A DNA stretch of 64,000 bases, from contig MLAV02000006.1 of NCBI GenBank assembly GCA_001870995.2, positions 248,001 through 312,000 of the forward strand. The letters run 5' to 3'. Under the pieces are notes generated by a model, which searched no databases, was not told the origin of the DNA, and saw only the letters and a list, made by a program, of their open reading frames with translations. Numbering within the stretch: position 1 is the first letter of the stretch; every line of letters starts with the position of its first letter. The position numbers were made by a program, and so were the translations under genes. Below, piece by piece: positions 1-9,633 of this stretch. This stretch comes from Chitinophaga sp. CB10 (GTDB lineage Bacteria; Bacteroidota; Bacteroidia; Chitinophagales; Chitinophagaceae).

Positions 1-2095
1 CCCCAACGGCGGCCAGGGAGGCGATGGCGCCATCGCGCGCAACGTAGGCCCGCAGTACACGGCAGGGTGGGACTGGATCCAACCCATGCGGGACCGCAAT
101 ACCGGCATCTGGGATAAAGTAACCATCGAAAAAACCGGCGCCGTACGTATCAAGGACCCGCACGTCATCACCCTCGTGCCAGGCATACGCCAGCCGGAAG
201 GCCCTCAGGCGCCCGCCACTATCAAAGTATCCGCCACGCTGGAAAACGCCGCTGCTACCGCTGTATCCGGCGTGCTTAAATATGTATTGAATGGTAAATC
301 GATTCAGCAACAGGTAACCCTTGCCCCTAAAGGTATTACGACGGTCGCCCTGCCGGACCTGCAGCTGGACAACCCCCGGCTCTGGTGGCCCGCCGGCTAC
401 GGCCCCCAGCACCTCTACCAGCTGCCGCTGGAATTCACCGCCAACGGCAAAGTGAGCGACCGGGAAAACGTAGAGGTGGGCGTACGGGAAATACAAACAG
501 CCTGGAACACCCACACCCGCAGCAGGGAAATCCGCGTAAACGGACAACGCATCTTTATCAAAGGCGGCAACTGGATCACCTCCGACGCTATGTTCCGCTT
601 CAGCAAAGAACGCTACGACGCGGAAGTGCGCTTCCACCGCGATATGAACCTCAACCTCATCCGCATCTGGGGCGGCAGCCTCACGGAAAGGCCCGAGTTC
701 TTCGAAGCCTGCGATAAATACGGCCTGCTGGTGTTCCAGGACTTCTGGATGTCCGGCGACTGCAACGGCCGCTGGCTCGACCCTAAAAAGAAGGACGACC
801 AGTGGACCCGCCGCCAGTATCCCAACGACCACGGCCTGTTTATCCGCAGCGTGGCGGACCAGGTAAAAATGCTGCGCAACTACCCATCCCTCGCAATCTG
901 GTGCGGCGGTAATGAAATCACCCCGCCGCAGGACATCCTCGCCGCCATGAAGGATAGCATCCTCCCGGTGCTGGATGGGACCCGCTACTTCTTCGACTAT
1001 TCCAATACCGACAGCATGTCCTACAACTTCATCGGCGGCAATGGGGACGGGCCTTACGGCATCCAGCCAATAGAGCGCTTTTGGGCCCACCGCACCTTCC
1101 CGTTCAACTCGGAAGTAGGCTCCGTGGGCGTGGGGGATATCGCCAGCCTCAAAAGATTCCTCCCGGCCGAAAACCTTGTAGCGCCTGACTTTGCAGCCAA
1201 TAAAGTGGACAGCGTATGGGATTATCACAAATACATCTCCTATGACAACCACCTGGCGCCATATGGCCCCGCGAAAAACCTGGAAGACTGGGCCAACAAA
1301 GCGCAACTGGTCAATTACGACCAGTACCGCGCCCTGATGGAAGGCTTCAGCGCGCATATGTGGGACTGGTACACCGGTACCATCATCTGGAAAACGCAGA
1401 ATCCATGGACGGCCTTACGGGGACAGATGTACGATTATTACCTCGATCCCAACGCCTGCCTGTATGGCCTCCGCAGCGGCAGCAAGCCCTTGCACGCCAT
1501 GTACGACCCGGTGAATAAAATCGTCATGGTGGCGAACAATACCTTCCAATACCACCGCGATCTCATGCTGGATGTACACGCATACGATATGGCCGGCAAA
1601 CAATATCCCATAGATCAATTATTCGTGGAGGCAACCCCGTCGAATGTCCAACGCCATATTGAATTGAAAACAAAGCTGGACGCACTGAAAGAGAAAAAGG
1701 GCCTCTTCCTTTCCCTGCGGCTCCGTAATCTCCGCAAGGAAATAATAGATGATAATTTCTATTGGTTGCCTGCGGCAGATGGTAACTACAGCGGCTTACA
1801 GGAGCTGCGGCCGGTCAAACCAACGATCACGGCTATACGCCGAAATCAGGAAGTACTCGTTACCATCCATAACCCTGCAAACGGGCCGGTCGCCTTTTTC
1901 AACCGGGTTTCCCTGCTGGATGCGAAAACTAAAGAAAGAATATTGCCGGTATTTTACTCCGATAATTACGTGTCGGTATTACCGGGTGAAGAGCGGCAGA
2001 TCGTGATCAGCGGCGACAGGGCAGCCGCCTCAGGCAATGCGCTGGTAGAAGTGTACGGACAAAACGTTGCCCCGCAGCAGGTGAATATTCAATAA
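1..2095 (+). CDS. Glycoside hydrolase family 2 (beta-mannosidase / exo-beta-glucosaminidase type), 5'-truncated
   Basis: The reading frame is open from base 2, so the gene starts upstream and about 697 residues are visible. The central part is a GH2 TIM barrel: the segment IRVNGQRIFIKGGNW leads into the barrel, and RIWGGS and GLLVFQDFW are hallmarks of the mannosidase/exo-glucosaminidase branch. The acid/base glutamate is probably the one in CGGNEITPP (codon 914-916) and the nucleophile the one in FNSEVGSVG (1112-1114). The C-terminal part looks like the beta-sandwich domains usual after this barrel. The family cleaves terminal beta-mannosides or beta-glucosaminides; the substrate cannot be settled from sequence. 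The missing N-terminus should hold the sugar-binding domain and a signal peptide. An SGNH hydrolase follows 52 bases later on the same strand, so co-transcription is possible. Confidence 0.9.
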   Translation, partial: PNGGQGGDGAIARNVGPQYTAGWDWIQPMRDRNTGIWDKVTIEKTGAVRIKDPHVITLVPGIRQPEGPQAPATIKVSATLENAAATAVSGVLKYVLNGKSIQQQVTLAPKGITTVALPDLQLDNPRLWWPAGYGPQHLYQLPLEFTANGKVSDRENVEVGVREIQTAWNTHTRSREIRVNGQRIFIKGGNWITSDAMFRFSKERYDAEVRFHRDMNLNLIRIWGGSLTERPEFFEACDKYGLLVFQDFWMSGDCNGRWLDPKKKDDQWTRRQYPNDHGLFIRSVADQVKMLRNYPSLAIWCGGNEITPPQDILAAMKDSILPVLDGTRYFFDYSNTDSMSYNFIGGNGDGPYGIQPIERFWAHRTFPFNSEVGSVGVGDIASLKRFLPAENLVAPDFAANKVDSVWDYHKYISYDNHLAPYGPAKNLEDWANKAQLVNYDQYRALMEGFSAHMWDWYTGTIIWKTQNPWTALRGQMYDYYLDPNACLYGLRSGSKPLHAMYDPVNKIVMVANNTFQYHRDLMLDVHAYDMAGKQYPIDQLFVEATPSNVQRHIELKTKLDALKEKKGLFLSLRLRNLRKEIIDDNFYWLPAADGNYSGLQELRPVKPTITAIRRNQEVLVTIHNPANGPVAFFNRVSLLDAKTKERILPVFYSDNYVSVLPGEERQIVISGDRAAASGNALVEVYGQNVAPQQVNIQ

Positions 2096-2147
2096 CTTTC
2101 TGCCGGAATTTTATAATTTGTCCGCCGATCTTTAATCAATACATGTT

Positions 2148-2804
2148 ATGAAAAAATTACTATCAGTGATGGTTGCGGCAGTACTTACACTGGCCGCAAC
2201 CGCACAGGAAAAACCCCGTTACTGGGAGGATGTGCAAACCATCAAAAAGTACGACCAGCTGTACACGCCGCCGGCCCATCCGCTGCTGTTTATCGGGAGC
2301 TCCTCCATCCGTAAATGGGGCGACCTGGAAAGGACCTTTGCGCCTTACACCGCCATGAACAGAGGGGTAGGAGGGGCTGTCATCAACGACATTATTTTTT
2401 ACCTGAACGACCTGGTATTTGCCTACCAACCCAAACAAATAGTGATTTACGTAGGTGATAACGATGCCGCAAAGGAAGAATACACCGCCGATACCATCCT
2501 GCATCATACCCAACAACTGCTGACTGCCATTCGTGCAAAACTGCCGCAGACGCCGATCGTGTACATCTCCATCAAGCCAAGCCCTTCCCGGGAAAAGTTC
2601 ATGGACAAGATCAAAGCCGCCAATAAGCTGATCAGGGACTACGTGGCCAGCCAGCCACACATGCAGTTTGTGGACGTCTTCCGCCCGATGCTGGACGCCA
2701 AAGGCCACAACAGGCCCGAACTCTTCCTGGACGACATGCTGCACATGAACAGCAAGGGGTACGATATATGGCGCAAGGCATTGCTGCCCTATCTGAAGAA
2801 ATAA
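2148..2804 (+). CDS. Secreted SGNH/GDSL-type hydrolase
   Basis: A 218-residue protein with a clear signal peptide (MKKLLSVMVAAVLTLAATAQ). The SGNH blocks are in order: FIGSSSIRKW with the nucleophile serine, NRGVGGAVINDI with the block II glycine, VGDNDAA with the block III asparagine, and DDMLHMNSKGY carrying the Asp-X-X-His pair near the C-terminus. The family includes carbohydrate acetylesterases, acyl hydrolases and lysophospholipases. Given the GH2 gene just upstream, deacetylation of glycans is a reasonable guess, but the substrate is not determined. The chosen ATG gives a well-formed signal peptide. Confidence 0.88.
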   Translation: MKKLLSVMVAAVLTLAATAQEKPRYWEDVQTIKKYDQLYTPPAHPLLFIGSSSIRKWGDLERTFAPYTAMNRGVGGAVINDIIFYLNDLVFAYQPKQIVIYVGDNDAAKEEYTADTILHHTQQLLTAIRAKLPQTPIVYISIKPSPSREKFMDKIKAANKLIRDYVASQPHMQFVDVFRPMLDAKGHNRPELFLDDMLHMNSKGYDIWRKALLPYLKK

Positions 2805-2880
2805 GCCCTTATACCCAATCTGCACATTTTCATCTTATTACAATAATTCTACATTCAAATGTTGCATCGAAAATTCAGGG

Positions 2881-2888
2881 TATATTTG
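2881..2888 (+). promoter_or_regulatory. Predicted -7 element TATATTTG
   Basis: Exact match to the Bacteroidota -7 consensus TAnnTTTG, 7 bases before the ATG of the kinase gene at 2896. Transcription would begin almost at the start codon, so the mRNA would have little or no leader. A TTG lies 16 bases upstream, closer than usual. Confidence 0.45.
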
Positions 2889-2895
2889 TAGTCCT

Positions 2896-4224
2896 ATGCT
2901 AAATGATCTGCGGCGCACAGTAAATGAAAAGATTGTCAATCTCTGGAATGCCATTGTGAATGTTGGCGTTCATCCGGGCATGCCTTTCATGGAAGTGCGC
3001 CGCACCAAGATGCTCAACCTGCTGGCCTTACCCTGTATTCCATGCATGTTCTTCTTTTGCCTGCTCAACTGCTACCAGGGCCGCTACCTGTTGTCCGGCC
3101 TCAACCTGGCTACCACCCTGGGCGCGCTGGGCGTCCTGTACCTGCACTACAACCGGAAATACCTCACCGCGCGTTTATCCCTCATCGTTACCAGCGCCAT
3201 CGTGTACACGTTCACCGGCTTTTTTTACCATAACGGTTCAGAATATTTCCTGATCAATATTGTAATCGTGGTCGTGCTGGTGTACGACAACTGGTGGGTC
3301 GTCGGACTGTCCTGCTTATTCCTGATCACCGTATTCCTCGGCATCGTCTATTTCCCCCAGCATTTGGATGGAGTAGTGCCCGTACCGAAGGAACGGCTAT
3401 GGTTAAACGCTACCATCTCCCTGGCATTCCCCGTGATAGGATTGACCTTCTTTAAGATCATCCATTCCGATTACCAGCAGCAGATAGAAGATTCCAGGGC
3501 CAACCTCATCAATATGAACAAGGATAAGGAAAAGCTGTTCTCCATCGTGGCGCATGATGTAAGGAGTCCGCTGGCAACGCTGGAAGTACTGCTGGATATG
3601 TTCCTGAAAGGCGAATACCCTGAAAAGGATATGAAAGAAGCCGCACAGGTCCTGCACGAAAAAGTGGCCCAGCTGGGAGGCTCCCTGGACAACATCCTCC
3701 GCTGGAGCAGCCGGAGTATGAAAGGCATACACGCCAATCCAACGCTGTTCCCGCTGCTGCCGCTGGTGACGGACGTGCTGTATTTCTTCCGCCTGCAGCT
3801 GATGCAGAAGAACATCGCTATCCATATGAAAGTGGATGAAAATGTGGTGCTGTATGCCGACAGAGATCATGTTTCAGTGATACTGCGTAATTTCATCAGC
3901 AACGCCCTGAAATTCAGCTACGCCGGGGGCGATGTGCGCATTACCGCCAGGCTGGAATCCGACCAGGTGGCCATCACCATCACCGACGATGGCAAGGGCA
4001 TGACGCCCAAACAGGTAGGGGAGCTGTTTTCCTACAGCAACCACCCCGAATATGGCACCAACGGCGAACGGGGCACCGGCCTCGGGCTGGTACTATGCCG
4101 GGAGTTTGCCGTGCAAAATGGCGGCAGGATCGACGTGGAAAGTATGATGGGAAAAGGTACCAGCTTCACCATCCTGCTCCCCGCAGTAGCGCCTGCAGAC
4201 GATGAGGACGACTGTTTTAATTAA
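2896..4224 (+). CDS. Membrane sensor histidine kinase
   Basis: A 442-residue protein. Residues about 38-190 form roughly six membrane segments with almost no extracytoplasmic domain. A short linker leads to a HisKA domain with the phospho-acceptor histidine in SIVAHDVRSP (about H220). The ATPase domain follows, with the N box RNFISNALKFSY, the G1 box DDGKGM and the G2 box GTGLGLVLCREF. The protein should autophosphorylate in response to a membrane or intramembrane signal. No response regulator is adjacent, so it is an orphan kinase. The ATG lies next to a good -7 element, and the N-terminal stretch GVHPGMPFMEVRRTKMLNLL looks like part of the protein, so I keep this start. Confidence 0.9.
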   Translation: MLNDLRRTVNEKIVNLWNAIVNVGVHPGMPFMEVRRTKMLNLLALPCIPCMFFFCLLNCYQGRYLLSGLNLATTLGALGVLYLHYNRKYLTARLSLIVTSAIVYTFTGFFYHNGSEYFLINIVIVVVLVYDNWWVVGLSCLFLITVFLGIVYFPQHLDGVVPVPKERLWLNATISLAFPVIGLTFFKIIHSDYQQQIEDSRANLINMNKDKEKLFSIVAHDVRSPLATLEVLLDMFLKGEYPEKDMKEAAQVLHEKVAQLGGSLDNILRWSSRSMKGIHANPTLFPLLPLVTDVLYFFRLQLMQKNIAIHMKVDENVVLYADRDHVSVILRNFISNALKFSYAGGDVRITARLESDQVAITITDDGKGMTPKQVGELFSYSNHPEYGTNGERGTGLGLVLCREFAVQNGGRIDVESMMGKGTSFTILLPAVAPADDEDDCFN

Positions 4225-4519
4225 AAACGTACGAAGTACGCTTAATATATTTATTTTATTCATTTTGTTGTTGATATTCATTTTTTTATTATTTTACGGC
4301 CCCCAAAAAAATATTGACATTCTCTCTATAGGATTAACAGGGAATGTCCGGAACGAAGGTTCTGAAAAATTTAGATTTTGCTTATGAGGTAGACGGGCCG
4401 GACTTATTCTTATTCACCGGCCCCTCAATAACGACCTCGCCTATACGCAGGCCCGTTTACTGAAGTCGATAACCTTTTTTGGCTTGCAGTTGTTAACCAG
4501 GTAATAGCCCATTCAATTT
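4225..4519 (+). other. Intergenic region with one hairpin
   Basis: AT-rich for its first 160 bases, then a hairpin with 7-base arms GGGCCGG and CCGGCCC around 4395-4423. A 61-codon frame starting at 4202 would give a hydrophobic peptide, but it overlaps the kinase end and lies in low-complexity AT sequence, so I do not call it a gene. No other feature is seen. Confidence 0.4.
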
Positions 4520-5671
4520 ATGGAAAGCAGTAAAAATATGGTAATCAGGCTGCTGTCAGCCGCCGGCATCAACGTCAACGGGGATATGCCCTGGGATATT
4601 CATGTGCATGATGAACATTTTTACCCCGCCGTCCTCAAATACGGATCGCTGGCACTGGGAGAGTCCTACATGGCCGGCTGGTGGGATAGTCCTGCCCTGG
4701 ACCAAACCATCTATCACATCCTCAAAGCCCGCCTGGACGAAAAGATAAAAGCCAGCTGGGCCCTCAAAAGGGATATCCTGCTATCCCGCCTGTTCAACTT
4801 CCAGCATCCGGAGCAGGCGTTCAGGAACGGCCGCCGCCACTACGACCTCGGCAACGACCTCTTCAGCCGCATGCTGGACCAGCGGATGACCTATACCTGC
4901 GCCTTCTGGGAGCATGCCGGTAACCTGGATGCCGCCCAGGAGGAAAAACTGGACCTCAGCTGCCGCAAGCTGCACCTGCGCCCTGGAATGACGGTGCTGG
5001 ACATCGGCTGCGGCTGGGGAAGCTTCGCCAGATTTGCCGCGGAAAACTATGGCGTGCATGTGACCGGCATCACCATCTCCGAAGAGCAGGCCCGCCTCGC
5101 CGCAGAACGCTGCAAAGGTCTCCCGGTAGATATCCGCGTAATGGACTACCGAAGCATGACGGAGAAGTTTGACGCCATCGCTTCCCTGGGGATGTTTGAA
5201 CACGTGGGCTACCGTAACTATCACGCCTATATGAAAATAGCCCGGAGCTGCCTGCACGACAACGGGCTGTTCCTCCTGCATACCATCGGGGGCAACCGCT
5301 CCTTTACCATGGCCGATCCCTGGCTGGGTAAATACATATTCCCGCATGCCACCATCCCCTCCATCGCACAGATCGGCAAAGCGATCGAAGAGTACTTCGT
5401 GATGGAACACTGGGAGAACTTCAGCGTGAACTATGATAAAACCCTCATGGCCTGGTACCAGCGTTTCAACGATCACTGGGAAGAGCTGAAAGATAACTAC
5501 GATCCTACTTTCCGCCGGATGTGGAACTACTACCTGCAATCCTGCGCAGGCTCCTTCCGGGCGCGTTGCAGTCAGCTCTGGCAGGTCGTTCTATCGCCCT
5601 ACGGCGTGGAAGGCGGCTATAAAGTCGCGGAAAAGCAACCCGCCGCAACGGAAAAATTCCTACATTCATAG
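4520..5671 (+). CDS. cfa: Cyclopropane-fatty-acyl-phospholipid synthase
   Basis: At 383 residues it matches the length of classical Cfa. The enzyme transfers a methylene group from S-adenosylmethionine to the double bond of unsaturated acyl chains in membrane phospholipids. Visible features are the N-terminal lipid-binding part (ALGESYMAGWWD), the family signature HYDLGNDLFSRMLD, the SAM-binding loop VLDIGCGWGSFARFAAENYG, and MFEHVGYRNY and LLHTIGGN in the core. The C-terminus carries the usual motif MWNYYLQSCAGSFR. A P-type ATPase starts 26 bases downstream and may be co-transcribed; both act at the membrane. Confidence 0.95.
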   Translation: MESSKNMVIRLLSAAGINVNGDMPWDIHVHDEHFYPAVLKYGSLALGESYMAGWWDSPALDQTIYHILKARLDEKIKASWALKRDILLSRLFNFQHPEQAFRNGRRHYDLGNDLFSRMLDQRMTYTCAFWEHAGNLDAAQEEKLDLSCRKLHLRPGMTVLDIGCGWGSFARFAAENYGVHVTGITISEEQARLAAERCKGLPVDIRVMDYRSMTEKFDAIASLGMFEHVGYRNYHAYMKIARSCLHDNGLFLLHTIGGNRSFTMADPWLGKYIFPHATIPSIAQIGKAIEEYFVMEHWENFSVNYDKTLMAWYQRFNDHWEELKDNYDPTFRRMWNYYLQSCAGSFRARCSQLWQVVLSPYGVEGGYKVAEKQPAATEKFLHS

Positions 5672-5697
5672 CCAAACCTTATTTCAACCTGCCGCTT

Positions 5698-8205
5698 ATG
5701 GCCGATTACAGGAAGCTACCCGATCATATTACCGGCCTGGACGACGAGGCCGTATCCCAATCCCGTCAACAGTTCGGAAAGAACGAATACGCCTCCAGGC
5801 AGAAAAGCCGGCTGCTGGAACTCTTGTCCGAGCTGCTGTCAGAACCTATGCTCATCCTCCTGGTGGCTGTCACTATCATCTATTTCATTTTGGGGGAAAC
5901 CAGCGAAGCCTATTTTATGCTCGCCGCCATCCTCGTGGTGTCCGGCATCTCTATCTACCAGGAAGGCCGCAGTAACCAGGCTTTGGCCGCCCTGAAAAAA
6001 ATTAACCAACCGCTCACCCTCGTCGTACGGCATAAAAAAATCAGGGGCATCCCCACGGCGGAAGTAGTGGTGGGCGATGTCATGGTGGTGGAAGAAGGCA
6101 ATACCATCAACGCGGATGGTACGGTCATCCATGCAAACGACTTCTCCGTCAACGAATCCGCCCTTACCGGGGAAGCCTATACGGTGTTTAAAACCCCGGA
6201 TGGCGACAATGCCGTGTACAGCGGCACGCTCGTAGCGTCCGGCCTCGCCTTCGTGAAAGTGGAGAAGGTAGGCGCGCAAACAAAGATCGGTCAACTGGGC
6301 AGCGCCATCCTCACCATGAAAGATGAACCCACACTGCTCCAAAAGCAGATCGCCGCTTTCGTTAAAGGCATGGCCATCATCGGCATCGCCGTGTTCCTGG
6401 CCGTGTGGGGCTATAATTATTACATCAGCGGCAGCGTGATCGACAGCCTGCTGAAAGGCCTTACCCTGGCCATGTCCATCCTCCCGGAAGAAATCCCCGT
6501 GGCGTTTACCACGTTCATGGCTTTGGGCGCGCGGCGGCTCATGCAGCTGGGCATCATCGTGAAAAAGGTACGGACCGTAGAAGCCCTGGGCAGCGCCACC
6601 GTAATTTGTACGGACAAAACCGGCACCATTACGGAAAACAGTATGCAGCTGCATAACGTGTACGACCTGGCCACAGACGCCGTGTACGGGCCGGATAGCT
6701 GGAACGCGCCGGCAGCGCGGGAAATCATCACCTGGTCCATGTGGGCGAGCGAGCCGGTGCCTTTTGATCCCATGGAAAAAACATTGCATACCGTTTACGG
6801 CAAAATAACGGACAAGGATATACGCAGCAATTATCATTTCGTACATGAGTACCCGTTAGGAGGCACGCCGCCGATGATGACGCACGTGCTGGAAGATGCC
6901 GGCGGCAACCGCGTGATCGCTGCCAAAGGCGCGCCGGAAGCCATTATGGCCGCCGCCCGCCTGGATGAGGAAAGCCGGCAGAAGATCCAGGCGCAGCTGC
7001 AGGCCTTTACCAACCAGGGTTACCGCGTACTCGGCGTTGCCAGCGCTGCATTCAGCGGCAACGATTTCCCGGCGGAGCAGCAATCGCTCCCATTCCGCTT
7101 CTTAGGGCTGATCACTTTTTATGATCCCCCCAAAGCCAATATCAAAGAGGTATTCAATAAATTTTATGACGCAGGGATAATAGTAAAAATTATTACGGGA
7201 GATAACAGCGCCACTACGAAAGCCATCGCGGCCCAGGCCGGACTGCGCGGGGCAGGGGCCAGTATCGACGGGGACGTCCTCATGCAGCTGGACGAAAAGG
7301 AACGCCAGGTAAAAATGGAATCCGTTAATATCTTCACCCGCATGTTCCCGGAAGCAAAGCTGGCGGCCATTAACGCACTGAAGGCGGAAAATGAGATCGT
7401 GGCCATGACGGGCGACGGCGTCAACGACGGGCCGGCGCTCAAGGCCGCCCACATCGGCATCGCTATGGGGCGCAAAGGCACGGAGATCGCCAAACAGGCG
7501 GCAGCGCTCATCCTCAGTACGGACGACCTGAGCGGGATGGTCGACGCAGTAGCCATGGGCCGCCGTATCTACAATAACATCCGCCGCGCAGTGTTGTACA
7601 TCGTGGCCATCCATATTCCCATCATCCTCACGGTATCCCTGCCGCTATTCCTCGGCTGGCTGTACCCGGCTATCTTCACACCGATGCACGTCATCTTCCT
7701 GGAAATAGTGATGGGCCCTACCTGCTCCGTCGTGTACGAAAATGAACCGCTGGAAAAAAATGTCATGAAAATACCGCCGCGCCCTATCAATGAAACCTTC
7801 CTCAGCTGGGAGGAGATGGGCCGCTGCATCCTGCAGGGCCTCCTCATCACCGCCGGCGTGCTGGGTGTGTACCAGTGGGCGGTAGCGCAGGGCTATTCCG
7901 AACAGCTTACCCGCAGCATGGTATTCACCACCCTCATCATCGCCAACATCTTCCTGACGCTGGTGAACCGTTCCAACTATTATTCCTTCATTGCCAGCAT
8001 GAAAAACCGGAATATGCTGATGGTAGGCGTGATCCTCGTTACTGTGCTGCTCACGCTCATTATGCTGTATGTGCCACCCGTGGCGGCCCTGTTTAATATT
8101 CAGGGCTTAACCGCCCTGCAACTGGGCATCTGCGCCGTCGTAGGATGGCTGAGCGTGATCTGGTACGAGGGCGTGAAAGCGGTGCACCGCATGCGCCAGC
8201 GCTAA
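5698..8205 (+). CDS. P-type cation-translocating ATPase (Ca2+-ATPase-like, P2 type)
   Basis: An 835-residue pump with all core P-type parts: N-terminal cation-ATPase domain, actuator domain with ALTGEAY, phosphorylation site CTDKTGTITEN (Asp about 306), nucleotide-binding domain with KGAPEAI, hinge MTGDGVNDGPALKAAHIGIAMG, and six C-terminal membrane segments. The order and size fit the Ca2+/SERCA-like group rather than heavy-metal or potassium pumps. In M4 the ion-site motif reads PEEIP (about residues 263-267) instead of the PEGLP typical of Ca2+ pumps, so the ion is uncertain; Ca2+, Mn2+ or another cation are possible. Its start lies 26 bases after cfa. Confidence 0.9.
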   Translation: MADYRKLPDHITGLDDEAVSQSRQQFGKNEYASRQKSRLLELLSELLSEPMLILLVAVTIIYFILGETSEAYFMLAAILVVSGISIYQEGRSNQALAALKKINQPLTLVVRHKKIRGIPTAEVVVGDVMVVEEGNTINADGTVIHANDFSVNESALTGEAYTVFKTPDGDNAVYSGTLVASGLAFVKVEKVGAQTKIGQLGSAILTMKDEPTLLQKQIAAFVKGMAIIGIAVFLAVWGYNYYISGSVIDSLLKGLTLAMSILPEEIPVAFTTFMALGARRLMQLGIIVKKVRTVEALGSATVICTDKTGTITENSMQLHNVYDLATDAVYGPDSWNAPAAREIITWSMWASEPVPFDPMEKTLHTVYGKITDKDIRSNYHFVHEYPLGGTPPMMTHVLEDAGGNRVIAAKGAPEAIMAAARLDEESRQKIQAQLQAFTNQGYRVLGVASAAFSGNDFPAEQQSLPFRFLGLITFYDPPKANIKEVFNKFYDAGIIVKIITGDNSATTKAIAAQAGLRGAGASIDGDVLMQLDEKERQVKMESVNIFTRMFPEAKLAAINALKAENEIVAMTGDGVNDGPALKAAHIGIAMGRKGTEIAKQAAALILSTDDLSGMVDAVAMGRRIYNNIRRAVLYIVAIHIPIILTVSLPLFLGWLYPAIFTPMHVIFLEIVMGPTCSVVYENEPLEKNVMKIPPRPINETFLSWEEMGRCILQGLLITAGVLGVYQWAVAQGYSEQLTRSMVFTTLIIANIFLTLVNRSNYYSFIASMKNRNMLMVGVILVTVLLTLIMLYVPPVAALFNIQGLTALQLGICAVVGWLSVIWYEGVKAVHRMRQR

Positions 8206-8249
8206 AAAGCTGGTGGTCCCCGCTACTACAGCAGGAAAACAGACCAGCG

Positions 8250-9509
8250 CTACCGCAATGCAACAGCATACACCTTCCCATCCGCGCTGCTGATATAGGC
8301 GACGCCGTTAGCTGCCACCGGCGCGGATGTAAAGGGTCCCAGTTTATACAACTCCTGCATAAAATCCACAGTTGTCTGGTACAGCGCGGGGTTCGCGCCG
8401 CCGGCGCTATGCATAAAGTCAATCAGCCCAGCGCTGTTGAGTACCGTGCCTGCATGCTGCTTTCTGCCGGGTGTATCCAGCGTATCCAGCAATTGGCCAT
8501 CCGCGGCGTTGACCATAAACAGCCGCCCTGTAAAATCCCCGTACAGTAGCGCGTTTCCGGCCAGCGCCGCCGCGCCGAATACATATCCCCCGCCTTTATG
8601 GGTATAAAGTTCCCTGCCGGTAGCTGCATCCAGGGCCACCATTGAATAACTATCGGAAGTGCCCACATAAATATGCCCATCCCTGGCTACGGCGCTGCCT
8701 ACAATCCACGGATCGCCCGCATCCCAGTGCCATTGCTCTTTCCCTGTTTGCAGGTCCAGCGCATACAGCTTCGTATCCCGCGTGCCGAGGTACACCGTGT
8801 TGTTATATATCAGGGGCGTAGCTTGTATGCCTTCCAGGATATGATGGTATTTTTCATCCTCGTCTGTCTTGAATTTCCAGCGCAGCTGCCCCGTAGCGGC
8901 ATCCAGGGCGTAAATATAGGTATCCCAGCTGCCGGCAATCACCAGGCCCGCAGCAGTGGCCACGCCGCCGTGTATGGGGCCGTTGGTCCGGTATTTCCAG
9001 ACCAGCTTACCGGACAGCTTGTCCAGCGCATACAGGTAACCATCGCTGCTGCCAAAGTACACCCGCTTTGCATCCACAGCAGGAGCGGAGAGGAAGAGGT
9101 CATACTGGTCCTCCATGTACAGGCTATCCGGCTGCATGGTATAAAGTCCTTTCCCGCCTATCCTGCGTTCCCCGCCGGTGACGAAGCGCCAGCGGACCTT
9201 GCCGCTGCGGGCATCCAGGGCATAATACCCGCCGTACGTACCCACGTAGAGCAGGTGGCCATCCACATGCGGTTGCCCGGCCACGCCGCCCGCCAGGCGC
9301 ACCTGCCATTGGGCGGCCCCCGTAGCCGTATCCAGGGCCTTTATATCCCCCGCGGCGGACCCTGCAATAATATGCCTGCCATGCAGCACGGGAGCGGTGA
9401 AAACCTTGCCTTCCAGCGCGGCAGTCCACTTAACGGGGCCAAATCGGTTGTATTGGGAAAAAACAGCGGTGGGGAATAGTAACAATAAGGCTAATGCACT
9501 CAGTTTCAT
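8250..9509 (-). CDS. Exported PQQ-like beta-propeller repeat protein
   Basis: A 419-residue protein with a signal peptide ending near AVFSQ. The rest is a run of PQQ-like/YWTD-type blades, each with a pattern such as LYALDLQTGKEQWHW, LYALDKLSGKLVWKY or IYALDAATGQLRWKF, enough for a seven- or eight-bladed propeller. Related proteins include the BamB-like group and soluble PQQ-domain proteins of Bacteroidota. No haem site or obvious catalytic residues are visible, so enzyme activity is not supported. It is convergent with the P-type ATPase, with only 44 bases between the stops. Confidence 0.85.
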   Translation of the reverse strand: MKLSALALLLLFPTAVFSQYNRFGPVKWTAALEGKVFTAPVLHGRHIIAGSAAGDIKALDTATGAAQWQVRLAGGVAGQPHVDGHLLYVGTYGGYYALDARSGKVRWRFVTGGERRIGGKGLYTMQPDSLYMEDQYDLFLSAPAVDAKRVYFGSSDGYLYALDKLSGKLVWKYRTNGPIHGGVATAAGLVIAGSWDTYIYALDAATGQLRWKFKTDEDEKYHHILEGIQATPLIYNNTVYLGTRDTKLYALDLQTGKEQWHWDAGDPWIVGSAVARDGHIYVGTSDSYSMVALDAATGRELYTHKGGGYVFGAAALAGNALLYGDFTGRLFMVNAADGQLLDTLDTPGRKQHAGTVLNSAGLIDFMHSAGGANPALYQTTVDFMQELYKLGPFTSAPVAANGVAYISSADGKVYAVALR

Positions 9510-9579
9510 AAGTTTTGGAATTAGGGTAGGAGGTAAGATATAAAATTAAAATTATATTCTAAGGAGCCTGGCGGGGACG

Positions 9580-9613
9580 TTTGATTAGTTTTATGATAAA
9601 TTGCCTACCTTTG
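9580..9613 (+). promoter_or_regulatory. Predicted Bacteroidota promoter for the LysR gene
   Basis: TTTG at 9580-9583, a 22-base gap, then TACCTTTG at 9606-9613, matching the -33/-7 consensus TTTG and TAnnTTTG. Transcription should begin around 9619, leaving a leader of about 15 bases before the ATG at 9634. Confidence 0.65.
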
Positions 9614-9633
9614 CATTACTAAAATGATAGTTT

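Noticed and set aside
4202..4387. A 61-codon hydrophobic frame after the kinase gene
   Set aside because: It overlaps the kinase end and lies in AT-rich low-complexity sequence; no ribosome site or relative.
5839..6846. A 335-codon minus-strand frame opposite the P-type ATPase
   Set aside because: Histidine-rich composition typical of the antisense of a GC-rich coding gene; the plus-strand protein has all family motifs.
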